Part shown: positions 35,750 through 44,646 of the stretch, one piece after another | How the letters are laid out: every line of letters begins with the position of its first letter | Numbering within the stretch: position 1 is the stretch's first letter | NCBI GenBank assembly: GCA_900547475.1 | Contig: URGW01000006.1 | Coordinates: 52,003-116,002 of the forward strand | Reading direction: 5' to 3' | Length of the DNA: 64,000 nt | DNA from: an uncultured Clostridium sp. | Lineage (GTDB): Bacteria; Bacillota; Clostridia; Clostridiales; Clostridiaceae | Notes under the pieces: model-generated | What the model saw: the letters and a program-made list of their open reading frames with translations, nothing else | Database searches by the model: none | Told to the model about the DNA's origin: nothing | Position numbers and translations under genes: made by a program

Positions 35750-36517
35750 GTGAATGAAGTATTAAAAATAAAAAATATTGAAAAGTACTATGGAAATAAA
35801 GGAAATATAGTTAAAGCAATTGATGATATAAGTTTTATTGTGAAAAAAGGTGAATTTGTAGGAGTAATGGGACCATCAGGATCAGGTAAGACAACATTAT
35901 TAAATTTAATTGCTACAATTGATGATGTTAGCTCAGGAAATATTTATTTAGATGGAAAAGATATAACAGAGATAGATCAAAAGAATATAGCAAAGTTTAG
36001 AAGAGAAAATTTGGGATTTATATTTCAAGACTTTAATTTATTAGATACATTGACAATTTATGAAAATATAGCTTTAGCACTAACAATAAAGAAAACTAAA
36101 AAAAGTGAAATAGATAAGCTAGTGTTGAATGTTGCAAATGAGCTTGGAATAGAGGATTTACTTTCAAAATATCCGTATGAAATATCTGGTGGACAGAAGC
36201 AAAGAACTGCTTGTGCAAGAGCCTTAGTAACTAATCCTAAGCTTATATTAGCTGATGAACCTACAGGAGCATTAGATTCAAAATCCGCTCAAATGTTAAT
36301 AGAGATGATATCAAGTTTGAATAAAAATTTAGATGCAACCATATTAATGGTAACCCATGATTCTTTTACTGCTAGTTATTGTGACAGAATATTGTTTATT
36401 AAAGATGGAAAAATATTTACGGAGCTATTAAAAGGGGAAAATACACGTAGACAGTTCTTTAATAAGATATTAGATGTAGTAGCATTATTAGGTGGTGATG
36501 TTAGAGATGTACGCTAA
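35750..36517 (+). CDS. bceA: Peptide-antibiotic ABC exporter ATPase, BceA-like
   Basis: About 255 residues of the MacB/LolD-like ATPase group. Walker A GPSGSGKTT, Q-loop FIFQDFNLLDTLTIYENI, signature SGGQKQRTACARAL, Walker B LILADEPTGALDSK. A GTG start at 35750 is chosen: GAGGTG sits 6 nt before it, and the GTG at 35741 lies inside that ribosome site. The gene overlaps the permease start by 11 nt. Works with BceB to free or remove cell-wall-active peptides. Confidence 0.9.
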   Translation: MNEVLKIKNIEKYYGNKGNIVKAIDDISFIVKKGEFVGVMGPSGSGKTTLLNLIATIDDVSSGNIYLDGKDITEIDQKNIAKFRRENLGFIFQDFNLLDTLTIYENIALALTIKKTKKSEIDKLVLNVANELGIEDLLSKYPYEISGGQKQRTACARALVTNPKLILADEPTGALDSKSAQMLIEMISSLNKNLDATILMVTHDSFTASYCDRILFIKDGKIFTELLKGENTRRQFFNKILDVVALLGGDVRDVR

Positions 36518-38555
36518 ATTAGCCAAAAGTAATGCTAAAAAATCTATTAAAGATTATTTAATTTATTTTATAACTATAACAATATGTGTAAGTTTGTTTT
36601 ATGCAATTACATCACTTTCTAGTTCCAGTTATGAATTAATCACTGAGGAATCTTATAACTTCAAAGCCTTAAATTTAATATTAAAATATTCAACTTATAT
36701 AATTACAGCTATTCTTATTTTACTTGTAGCTTATGTAAATAAATATATGATAAAAAGACGAAAAAGAGAGTTTGCAACTTATGTATTACTTGGAGCAGAA
36801 CAAAAAAGTGTAGCTTTGATGTTTTTTATTGAAACTATTGTAATTGGAGTTTTAGCAATAATATCGGGGATATTTGTAGGGACTTTATTTTCACAAGTTA
36901 TTACAGCTATAGTTTTAATAAGTGCTCAACAAGAAGTAGTTTTAAATTTAAGATTATATATGGATACGGTTCTAATTACTTTTATATTTTTTATAGCTAT
37001 ATTTTGTATAATAGGAGTGTATAACGTTATAGTTTTAAGAAAGATAAAGCTAATAGATATGTTAAATGCACATAAACAAGTTGAGTTCAAATTTAAGAGA
37101 AGTGGTAAGGTGTATAGTGCAATATTTGTAGTATCTATTATTTTATATGTTATTTGTGGGAGCTGTACTATTAAATTAATGAATTCCAAAATTGACTATA
37201 GTGTAAGAATGCTTATGTATATAGGTATTTCTCTAATTACTTTTATACTTGGAACTTATGCGTTATTCTATTCAATTGCTTATATAATGATTTATATAAA
37301 AAATAAGAGAATTAATTTTAAATATGAAGGAACAAATTTATTTTTAATAGGATCAATAGTATCTAAAATAAAGACAGCACCAGTATTAATGGCTACAATA
37401 TCTATGACTTTTTTAGGAGCAATGATAAGTTTTATTATAACACTTGTAATGGCTCAATGGGCACTTGGATATTTAAATATGAGAGTTCCCTATGATATAG
37501 ATATAAGGAATAATTATAGTACAAGTTTTTTAGAACAAGCTAATATAAGTGATTTTAAAGAGTTACCTAAATTAGATTATAGTATGGTTGTTGAATATTT
37601 AAATGACAGTGGGTATGAGGTAAAGAATTACTGTGAGGTAGAGAAATATATTTTAGAGCCTGATGGAAGCAATGAGCAGCTTTTAGCAATTAGTTTAAGT
37701 GACTTTAACAAATTAAGAAATATGCTAGGATATGAAGAGGTTAAATTAGAAGATAATGAATTTGCTACTCAGTGGTATAGTACTGTTACGGATGAAGTAA
37801 TAAGTAATTATCTAGATAATAATTATGAATTGAATATTAATGGACAAACATATAATATTAATGAAAATTTAGTTTATAAGGATTCTATAGGTGAAGGCTT
37901 TTACTTAAATACAGATAATATTATCATTTTATCTGATAAAGCATGTGAGGGACTTGAGTTTGCAGAAATAAATTTTTTGGCTAATATAAAAGATAAGATG
38001 AGTTATGAAGATGCTAATGATTTTCAATATAATTATGTTTATGATTGGTTTAGAAAAGATAATGCTGAATTCATCAAAAAATACAGTAAAGAATATGATA
38101 TATCATACAGTATAATTAGAACAAGAATAAAATCATTAGAGACTAACAATATTTTAGTTACAACTTTGGCAATGAGAATATTAGGCATATATTTAGGTGT
38201 GGTACTACTTATGATAAGTTTAACTGTTTTATCATTAAGTCAACTTACTGACTCTATTGAACATAAAGATAGATTTAATATACTTAGAAAATTAGGTGTT
38301 GAAGATAAGGAGGTAAATAAGATAATATTAAAGCAAATTTCAATATATTTTATAGTTCCTATTTTTATAGCAATGATTGGAGTTGCAATATTTATATATA
38401 ATTTTTATATTTTTTATAAAGATATAATTACAGTATTTGTTGGAGATGGAACATTTATTTTAAGTATAATCTTTGGAATGGCTTTAATGCTTTGTGTTTA
38501 TATATGTTATTTTGGAGGAACGTATTATACTTTTAAGAGAAATATTAATACTTAA
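36507..38555 (+). CDS. bceB: Peptide-antibiotic ABC exporter permease, BceB-like
   Basis: About 682 residues, with the ten-helix plan of BceB: MYAKLAKSNAKKSIKDYLIYF at the start, FtsX-like helix groups, then a large external domain of some 200 residues (about 325-535, NMRVPYDIDIRNNYSTSF to YDISYSIIRTRIKSLE) between helices 7 and 8. That domain senses the antibiotic in this family. ATG 36507 overlaps the end of bceA and matches the family N-terminus, better than the GTG at 36492. Confidence 0.9.
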   Translation: MYAKLAKSNAKKSIKDYLIYFITITICVSLFYAITSLSSSSYELITEESYNFKALNLILKYSTYIITAILILLVAYVNKYMIKRRKREFATYVLLGAEQKSVALMFFIETIVIGVLAIISGIFVGTLFSQVITAIVLISAQQEVVLNLRLYMDTVLITFIFFIAIFCIIGVYNVIVLRKIKLIDMLNAHKQVEFKFKRSGKVYSAIFVVSIILYVICGSCTIKLMNSKIDYSVRMLMYIGISLITFILGTYALFYSIAYIMIYIKNKRINFKYEGTNLFLIGSIVSKIKTAPVLMATISMTFLGAMISFIITLVMAQWALGYLNMRVPYDIDIRNNYSTSFLEQANISDFKELPKLDYSMVVEYLNDSGYEVKNYCEVEKYILEPDGSNEQLLAISLSDFNKLRNMLGYEEVKLEDNEFATQWYSTVTDEVISNYLDNNYELNINGQTYNINENLVYKDSIGEGFYLNTDNIIILSDKACEGLEFAEINFLANIKDKMSYEDANDFQYNYVYDWFRKDNAEFIKKYSKEYDISYSIIRTRIKSLETNNILVTTLAMRILGIYLGVVLLMISLTVLSLSQLTDSIEHKDRFNILRKLGVEDKEVNKIILKQISIYFIVPIFIAMIGVAIFIYNFYIFYKDIITVFVGDGTFILSIIFGMALMLCVYICYFGGTYYTFKRNINT

Positions 38556-38609
38556 ATTAAATAAGTATTAACTGCTTTTGGGATATTTTAGGATATGGCT
38601 AAGAAGGCA

Positions 38610-38638
38610 TTGAATATTAAATTTTATAAGGTTATAAT
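38610..38638 (+). promoter_or_regulatory. Promoter of the hisS leader
   Basis: TTGAAT (38610-38615), 17 nt, TATAAT (38633-38638), about 29 nt before the leader ORF. Confidence 0.7.
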
Positions 38639-38666
38639 AATATTAATTTATTTTAGGAGGAAGATT

Positions 38667-38717
38667 ATGAAAACACTTAATATAAGTAAACAAAACAAAA
38701 TACATCATCATTACTAG
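38667..38717 (+). CDS. Histidine leader peptide
   Basis: A 16-residue ORF, MKTLNISKQNKIHHHY, with an excellent AGGAGG site 7 nt before ATG. Three His codons in a row stand next to the stop. It precedes a hairpin array, a terminator and the histidyl-tRNA synthetase gene, so ribosome stalling at scarce His-tRNA is the likely signal. The first hairpin strand CTAGAGA (38714-38720) overlaps its final codon and stop and pairs with TCTCTGG (38768-38774). Confidence 0.75.
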   Translation: MKTLNISKQNKIHHHY

Positions 38718-38811
38718 AGACTTGGTCTGTTTAAGGGCAGATACAGGTCTATCAGTGTGGGCTTGTATCTCTGGTAATGATAAATTAAGTGAAATCATAA
38801 TTTATTTAGAA

Positions 38812-38844
38812 CCATGTAGGATATATGCCTGCATGGCTTTTTTT
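38812..38844 (+). terminator. Attenuator terminator before hisS
   Basis: CCATGTAGG (38812-38820) and CCTGCATGG (38828-38836), nine pairs including one G-T, followed by C and seven T. Lies 32 nt ahead of the hisS start, so it must be read through for expression. Confidence 0.85.
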
Positions 38845-38875
38845 GTATAGAAATTATTTTAGGAGTGAATTAAAT

Positions 38876-40171
38876 ATGAAAAGAAATATTATAAAACCAA
38901 GTATATTACCAGGATTTATGGAGTTATTACCAAAGGAGCAACAAATATTTAATGATATAGTATCTAAAATAACAAAGGTATATGAAGATAATGGATGTTT
39001 AGCTATAGATACACCAATAATAGAAAAAGCAGAAGTATTACTTGCTAAAAGTGGAGGTGAAACAGAAAAACAAGTTTATAGTTTTCAAAAAGGAAAAAAT
39101 AATTTAGCATTAAGATTTGATTTAACAGTGCCATTTGCTAGGTATGTAGCTCAATATTATAATGATTTAGTTTTTCCGTTTAAAAGATATCAGATAGGAA
39201 AGGTATATAGAGGAGAGAGAAACCAAAAAGGAAGATACAGAGAGTTCTATCAATGTGATGTTGATGTTATTGGTAAAGGAAAATTAAGTATAGATAATGA
39301 TGCATGGGTTATAAGTTTAGCTTCTAGGGCTTTTAAATCAATAGGATTAACTAGTTATAAATTTCAGATAAGCAATAGAAAAATATTAAAAGGTGTATTA
39401 AGTGAATTAAAAATAGAAAATGTTAATGAAGTAATGATACTAATTGATAAGTATGACAAAATAGGAAAAGAAGTATTTACTATTGAATTAGAAAAGCTTA
39501 TAGGCAGTGAAAAAAGTGAGTATCTTAATAATATATTAGATATTAATGGTTCCAATGAAAAAATATTAGAAAATCTTTTTAATCTTAATATTGAAAATGA
39601 ATATTTCATTGAAGGATTAGAAGAACTAAAAAAAGTAAAATTAATGTTAGAAATATTGGGGGTAAACGATGATGAGTTTAAAATAAATTTAAAGATAATA
39701 AGAGGTTTAGATTATTATACTGGAACTGTTTTTGAAACAACATTAGTAGGTAATGAAAGTTATGGCTCTATTTGTTCTGGAGGAAGATATGATAATTTAG
39801 CAGAAAAATATACAAATAATATTTTTCCAGGTGTAGGGATTTCTATTGGACTTACTAGATTATTTTTTGTCTTAAAAGAAATTGGTTTTATAGATAGATA
39901 TAATATAGAAAATAACATGGATTATTTAATATTACCTATTGGTGATACAATAGAGTATTGTGGAGAAGTATTAAAGAGCTTAGGTGAAAAGGGATATAAA
40001 TCTACCATATATTTTGAAGAAGAATCATTAAAGAAGAAAATGAATTATGCTAATAAATTAGGTGTTAGTAATGTAATTTTAATTGGTGAAGATGAAGTTA
40101 AGAAAAAGAGAGTTAAGGTAAAAAATATGAATAGTGGTGATGTTATAAGCATTGATTATAAGTTGATATAA
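38876..40171 (+). CDS. hisS: Histidyl-tRNA synthetase
   Basis: A 431-residue class II synthetase that charges tRNA-His. Motif 2 is RGERNQKGRYREFYQCDVDVIG; the His-specific motifs are GLDYYTGTVFE and CSGGRYDNL; motif 3 lies in GVGISIGLTRLFFVL. The C-terminal anticodon-binding domain (YLILPIGDTIEYCGEVLKSL to the end) is present, which argues for a true HisRS rather than the HisZ regulatory subunit. Start at 38876 follows AGGAGTG; an in-frame ATG at 38825 lies inside the attenuator hairpin. Controlled by a His leader peptide. Whether the genome has a second hisS cannot be seen. Confidence 0.88.
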   Translation: MKRNIIKPSILPGFMELLPKEQQIFNDIVSKITKVYEDNGCLAIDTPIIEKAEVLLAKSGGETEKQVYSFQKGKNNLALRFDLTVPFARYVAQYYNDLVFPFKRYQIGKVYRGERNQKGRYREFYQCDVDVIGKGKLSIDNDAWVISLASRAFKSIGLTSYKFQISNRKILKGVLSELKIENVNEVMILIDKYDKIGKEVFTIELEKLIGSEKSEYLNNILDINGSNEKILENLFNLNIENEYFIEGLEELKKVKLMLEILGVNDDEFKINLKIIRGLDYYTGTVFETTLVGNESYGSICSGGRYDNLAEKYTNNIFPGVGISIGLTRLFFVLKEIGFIDRYNIENNMDYLILPIGDTIEYCGEVLKSLGEKGYKSTIYFEEESLKKKMNYANKLGVSNVILIGEDEVKKKRVKVKNMNSGDVISIDYKLI

Positions 40172-40292
40172 AATATTATTAGTATTATTGCGTTGTTAAT
40201 AATTTAGCTATTGTATATAATTAAAAAAGAGTTTTAATATGAATTTATTAAAATATCGCAGATAATTAATAAATATCTAAGGAGAGACATAA

Positions 40293-41273
40293 ATGGTAAC
40301 TATTAAAGACGTTGCAAAAGAAGCTGGAGTATCTGTAGGGACAGTCTCAAATGTAATAAATAATATACAAGTTAAGACAACTACAAAAATGAAAGTAGAA
40401 GAAGCAATTAAAAAGCTAAATTATGAACCTAATATTTATGCTAGAGGATTTAAGATTAATCGAACTAATACTATTGCTGTGATTTTACCTACAATTTGGA
40501 ATCCGTTTTTTAGCGAATTAGCTTATAACTTAGAAAGAAATTTAAGAAGTTTCGGAATGAAGATGATTCTTTGTAATTCAAATAAGGATAATAATGCTGA
40601 GATAGAATATATAACTATGGCTAAGCAAAATAAAATGGATGGTGTAATAGCTATAACTTATAGTGATATTGATGAGTATGTTTCTGAAAAAATACCATTT
40701 GTAAGTATTGATAGATATTTTTCTAAAAATATAACTTATGTTTCGAGTAATAACTTTGATGGTGGTAAGCTTGCTGCTAAAAAGCTAGTAGATCTTGGCT
40801 GTAAAAAGATAGCATATATAGGACGAGGATCAAAAATAAATAATGCAACAAGAAAAAGGAAAGATGGATTTATTAGTTATTGTAAGGAAAATAACATAGA
40901 TTATGAAATATGTGAATTATTAGATTCAGCTGAAGAATTTGATAAGTTACTTGATAAGTTTATAGAAAATTATTTTAAAAATGATATAAGGATACAAGGG
41001 GTTTTTGCTGTAACAGATGAGTATGCAGTAGATTTTATAAATAAATTAAAAAAATATAATATAGAGGTTCCAAAGGATGTTCAAATAATTGGATTTGATG
41101 GAAGTAAATCATCAGCTACAGATACAGTAAAGATATCAACTATTAGGCAACCAGTTGAACTAATAGCAGAAGAAGCTGTTAAAGCTTTAATAAATATTAT
41201 AGAAAATAAAAAAGTTAAAAAGGAAATAATTTTACCTATTAGTTTTATTCAAGGGTATACAACAAAAACATAA
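40293..41273 (+). CDS. scrR: LacI-family repressor of sucrose genes, ScrR-like
   Basis: A 326-residue regulator. The helix-turn-helix starts MVTIKDVAKEAGVSVGTVSNVINN with hinge region NYEPNIYARGF. The sugar-binding domain has TNTIAVILPTIWNPFFSELAYNL and the C-terminal FDGSKSSATDTVKISTIRQPVELIAEEAV. It is followed by the sucrose PTS and sucrose-6-phosphate hydrolase genes, and a LacI-type palindrome lies in their promoter, so it is most likely their repressor. AAGGAGAG ribosome site. Confidence 0.85.
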   Translation: MVTIKDVAKEAGVSVGTVSNVINNIQVKTTTKMKVEEAIKKLNYEPNIYARGFKINRTNTIAVILPTIWNPFFSELAYNLERNLRSFGMKMILCNSNKDNNAEIEYITMAKQNKMDGVIAITYSDIDEYVSEKIPFVSIDRYFSKNITYVSSNNFDGGKLAAKKLVDLGCKKIAYIGRGSKINNATRKRKDGFISYCKENNIDYEICELLDSAEEFDKLLDKFIENYFKNDIRIQGVFAVTDEYAVDFINKLKKYNIEVPKDVQIIGFDGSKSSATDTVKISTIRQPVELIAEEAVKALINIIENKKVKKEIILPISFIQGYTTKT

Positions 41274-41381
41274 ATTGTATTTTAGGATTTTACATTAATG
41301 ATTTTAAAGTTTTTAATTTTATAAAGTTAAATTAAAAAATAAATCAAAAAAGTAGAATCCTAAATTTTTTTTGAAAATATA

Positions 41382-41435
41382 TTGACGAATAGGTGAAAAC
41401 GTATTAACATGATAAATATAAAATGAAACGTTTCA
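41382..41435 (+). promoter_or_regulatory. scrA promoter with operator and cre-like site
   Basis: TTGACG (41382-41387), 17 nt, TAACAT (41405-41410). TGAAACGTTTCA (41424-41435) is a perfect LacI-type palindrome just after the start of transcription: probable ScrR operator. TGAAAACGTATTAA (41393-41406) within the spacer resembles a cre box with its last CA degraded, so CcpA control is possible. Confidence 0.7.
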
Positions 41436-41465
41436 AAAATATAAGATCCAGGAGGGTGGATAAAG

Positions 41466-42896
41466 ATGAGTAAGAATTATAAAGAAATTGGAAGTCAGAT
41501 TTTAAGTAATATAGGTGGTAAAGAAAATGTAGTTAGTGCAGCTCACTGTGCAACTCGTTTGAGATTAGTTCTTAAAGATGATTCTAAGATAAATGTTAAA
41601 GCAATTGAAGAAATGCCAGCTGTTAAAGGGAGTTTTAATACAGCAGGACAATTTCAAGTTATTTTAGGTTCTGGTGTTGTTGATGAGGTTTATAAAGAAT
41701 TTATACAATTAGCCAATATTAAAGAAGGTAGTAAAGAAGAGTTAAAAAAAGAAGCAGATAAAAAATTAAATCCTCTACAAAGATTATTAAAATCTTTAGC
41801 TGATGTTTTTGTTCCTATATTACCAATATTAGTTGCAGCAGGACTATTAATGGGAATTAATAATATATTAACATCTCAAGGATTATTCATTGAGGGACAA
41901 TCTATAGTTGAAGCATATCCTCAATTTAAAGATTTAGCAGAATTAATAAATACATTTGCTAATACAGGATTTGCATTTTTACCAATATTTCTAGGATTCT
42001 CAGCTGCAAAAGCTTTTGGAGGAAATCCTTATTTAGGTGCTTGTATAGGTGCACTTATGATACATTCAGATTTATTAAATGGATATAGTTATGGTGCAGC
42101 TGTTGTAGAAGGAACTGTACCTGTATGGAATATATTTGGACTAACTATAGCTAAGGTTGGATATCAAGGAACAGTATTACCAGTTTTAGCAGCCGCATTT
42201 GTTTTAGCTAAGGTAGAAAAGATGTTACATAAAGTGATACCATCAGTATTAAACAACTTATTAACACCATTATTTACTGTGTTCATTACTGGAATATTAA
42301 CATTTGTTGTTATAGGACCTGTAATGAGAGTTGTTGGTGATGGAATAACAACAGGACTATTATGGTTAATTAATACATTAGGGCCAGTAGGTGGAGCAAT
42401 ATTTGGATTCTTATATGCTCCGATAGTTATAACAGGTATGCACCACAGTTTTGTAGCTATAGAAACTCAGTTATTAGCAGATATAGCAACTACAGGAGGA
42501 TCATTTATATTCCCTGTAGCAGCAATGTCAAATGTAGCACAAGGTGCAGCAGCATTAGCAGTAATTTTTATCTTAAGAAAAGATTCAAAGATGAAGGGGA
42601 TAGCATCAGCATCAGGAATTTCAGCTTTACTTGGAATAACTGAGCCGGCAATATTTGGTGTAAATTTAAAGTTACGTTACCCATTCTTCGGAGCAATGAT
42701 AGGATCTGCAATTGGATCAGGTTATGTAATGCTTACGAAAGTACTTGCAATATCTCCAGGGGCAGCAGGGTTACCAGGAGTTATATCAATTAGGCCTACA
42801 TCAATAGTTAATTATATAATAGCTATGGTAATTTCAATGGTTACAGCTATTATATCAACAATTGTTATAGCTAAATTTATGAATAAAGAAAAATAA
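41466..42896 (+). CDS. scrA: Sucrose PTS transporter, EIIBC
   Basis: A 476-residue phosphotransferase permease. The IIB domain (1-90) has the phosphorylated Cys in SAAHCATRLRLVL. The IIC domain (about 105-470) has ten or so helices with family motifs such as GFSAAKAFGGNPYLGACIGALMIHSDLLNG and ITGMHHSFVAIETQLL and FLYAPIVI. No IIA domain is fused, so it must borrow a glucose-type EIIA. Imports sucrose as sucrose 6-phosphate for ScrB. AGGAGGG ribosome site. Confidence 0.92.
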   Translation: MSKNYKEIGSQILSNIGGKENVVSAAHCATRLRLVLKDDSKINVKAIEEMPAVKGSFNTAGQFQVILGSGVVDEVYKEFIQLANIKEGSKEELKKEADKKLNPLQRLLKSLADVFVPILPILVAAGLLMGINNILTSQGLFIEGQSIVEAYPQFKDLAELINTFANTGFAFLPIFLGFSAAKAFGGNPYLGACIGALMIHSDLLNGYSYGAAVVEGTVPVWNIFGLTIAKVGYQGTVLPVLAAAFVLAKVEKMLHKVIPSVLNNLLTPLFTVFITGILTFVVIGPVMRVVGDGITTGLLWLINTLGPVGGAIFGFLYAPIVITGMHHSFVAIETQLLADIATTGGSFIFPVAAMSNVAQGAAALAVIFILRKDSKMKGIASASGISALLGITEPAIFGVNLKLRYPFFGAMIGSAIGSGYVMLTKVLAISPGAAGLPGVISIRPTSIVNYIIAMVISMVTAIISTIVIAKFMNKEK

Positions 42897-42929
42897 TAGA
42901 GAAATTAGTTATATAAAATGTTTTATAAG

Positions 42930-42968
42930 ATAGAAGGAATTAGTATTATACTAAAGCCTTCTATTTTG
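42930..42968 (+). terminator. Stem-loop between scrA and scrB
   Basis: ATAGAAGG...CCTTCTAT with an inner AGTATTATACT hairpin, then TTTT. Probably reduces readthrough rather than separating the genes fully, as scrB has no obvious promoter of its own in the 42 nt that follow. Confidence 0.65.
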
Positions 42969-43009
42969 TACTTAAAAATAATAAAAAGTATTATATGAGG
43001 AGAAAATAT

Positions 43010-44488
43010 ATGAAGGAATGGACAAGAGAAGAAAGATATAGAACAATATTACAGGTATCAAATGAAGAAATTGCAGAATTAAAAGAAATAGTGGATAGTT
43101 GTCCATATAGACAAACATTTCATATTCAACCAACTACAGGTTTACTAAATGACCCTAATGGATTTTCTTATTTTAATGGAGAATATCATTTATTCTATCA
43201 ATGGTTTCCATTAGGACCTGTACACGGAATAAAGCATTGGTATCATGTTTCTTCAAAAGATTTAGTTAATTGGAAAGATTGTGGAGTTGGAATAATACCT
43301 ACAGAATATTTTGAAAGTCATGGAGCATTTTCAGGAAGTGGTATAGTTGAAAATGATAAATTGCATTTATTTTATACTGGAAATACAAGAAATGAAGAAT
43401 GGATAAGACATCCTTATCAATGTTTAGCTGTAATGAACGGTGAAGGAAAAATAGTTAAAAATAATGAAGCTATAATAAAGGAGTTACCAGAGGGATATAC
43501 TGATAATTTTAGGGATCCTAAGGTATTTAAAGATGATAATAAATATTACTGTTTAATTGGAGCAGAAAGAAAAGAAAACTTAGGAACTATAGTATATTAT
43601 GTATCTGAGAATCTATTAGATTGGAGCTTTAAAGGAGAAATAAAGACAGATTTCCTTGGAAATGGATTCATGTGGGAATGCCCAGATTATTTAAAATTTG
43701 AAGATAAAGGAGTACTTATATTTTCACCACAAGGTTTAGAGCCTGATGGAGATAAGTATAAAAATATATTCCAATCTGGATATTTAATAGGAGATAAAAT
43801 TGATTTTTCAGATGGTAAATTTAATCATGGAGATTTTAATGAATTAGATAGAGGATTTGATTTTTATGCACCTCAAACTACCGAAGATAAAGATGAAAGA
43901 AAAATATTAATAGGGTGGATGGGGTTACCTGAAATAGATTATCCTACTGATAAAAATGGATGGGCACACTGCTTAACTATACCTAGAGAACTGAAATTAA
44001 TAGATAATAAGTTAATTCAGAAGCCAGTAAAAGAGCTAGAACTTCTTAGAGGTAAAAATAGAAAAGAGGTTTATGCACTAAATAACGAAGAAAAAGATAT
44101 AGTTGATTTTAATGAAAAAACATATGAATTAATATGTAAATTCAATAATTTTACTGGTAAATATGTTGGAATAAAGCTAAGAAAAGGTATTGATGAAGAA
44201 ACTGTATTTTATTATGATATAGAAAACAATAAACTAGTATTAGATAGAAGTAAATCAGGAGAAGTATTTGCTACAGAATATGGAACTGAAAGAAAATGTG
44301 AATATGTTAGAAAAGAGCTAAAACTTCAAGTTTTTGTTGATACATCATCTGTTGAAATATTTGTTAATGATGGTGAAGAAGTATTTACATCAAGAATATT
44401 TACAAAAGATACAAGTACAGGAGTAAGTGTATTTACAGATAAGCAAACAGATGTAGAAATTGATTTATGGAAAATTGATAAAAATTAA
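43010..44488 (+). CDS. scrB: Sucrose-6-phosphate hydrolase, GH32
   Basis: A 492-residue cytoplasmic enzyme splitting sucrose 6-phosphate into glucose 6-phosphate and fructose. GH32 motifs: nucleophile Asp in TGLLNDPNGFSYFNGEYHLFYQW, FSGSGIV, the stabiliser in NFRDPKVF, and the acid/base Glu in MWECPDYL. A C-terminal beta-sandwich carries VFVDTSSVEIFVNDG. ATG 43010 is used because the in-frame ATG at 42995 sits in the GAGGAG ribosome site. Confidence 0.93.
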   Translation: MKEWTREERYRTILQVSNEEIAELKEIVDSCPYRQTFHIQPTTGLLNDPNGFSYFNGEYHLFYQWFPLGPVHGIKHWYHVSSKDLVNWKDCGVGIIPTEYFESHGAFSGSGIVENDKLHLFYTGNTRNEEWIRHPYQCLAVMNGEGKIVKNNEAIIKELPEGYTDNFRDPKVFKDDNKYYCLIGAERKENLGTIVYYVSENLLDWSFKGEIKTDFLGNGFMWECPDYLKFEDKGVLIFSPQGLEPDGDKYKNIFQSGYLIGDKIDFSDGKFNHGDFNELDRGFDFYAPQTTEDKDERKILIGWMGLPEIDYPTDKNGWAHCLTIPRELKLIDNKLIQKPVKELELLRGKNRKEVYALNNEEKDIVDFNEKTYELICKFNNFTGKYVGIKLRKGIDEETVFYYDIENNKLVLDRSKSGEVFATEYGTERKCEYVRKELKLQVFVDTSSVEIFVNDGEEVFTSRIFTKDTSTGVSVFTDKQTDVEIDLWKIDKN

Positions 44489-44498
44489 TATTGTTTAT

Positions 44499-44533
44499 AA
44501 AATAGAATCCTAAAAATATTAGGGTTCTATTTT
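44499..44533 (+). terminator. Terminator of the scr operon
   Basis: AAAATAGAATCCTAA / TTAGGGTTCTATTTT, 15-bp stem with one G-T pair and a 5-nt loop; T-rich end. Confidence 0.85.
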
Positions 44534-44646
44534 AGTTAGAAGCTTTTTTAATTATTCTATAACTAAAAATGAATTATTTATACAAATAAAAATATATAAC
44601 TGCATACAGATTCATAAAAGTGAGATAATATAATGGAGGTGATTTG

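Noticed and set aside
38667..38844. T-box leader before hisS
   Set aside because: No TGGNACCGCG-like T-box sequence or specifier-loop landmarks were found; the His-rich leader ORF explains the region better.
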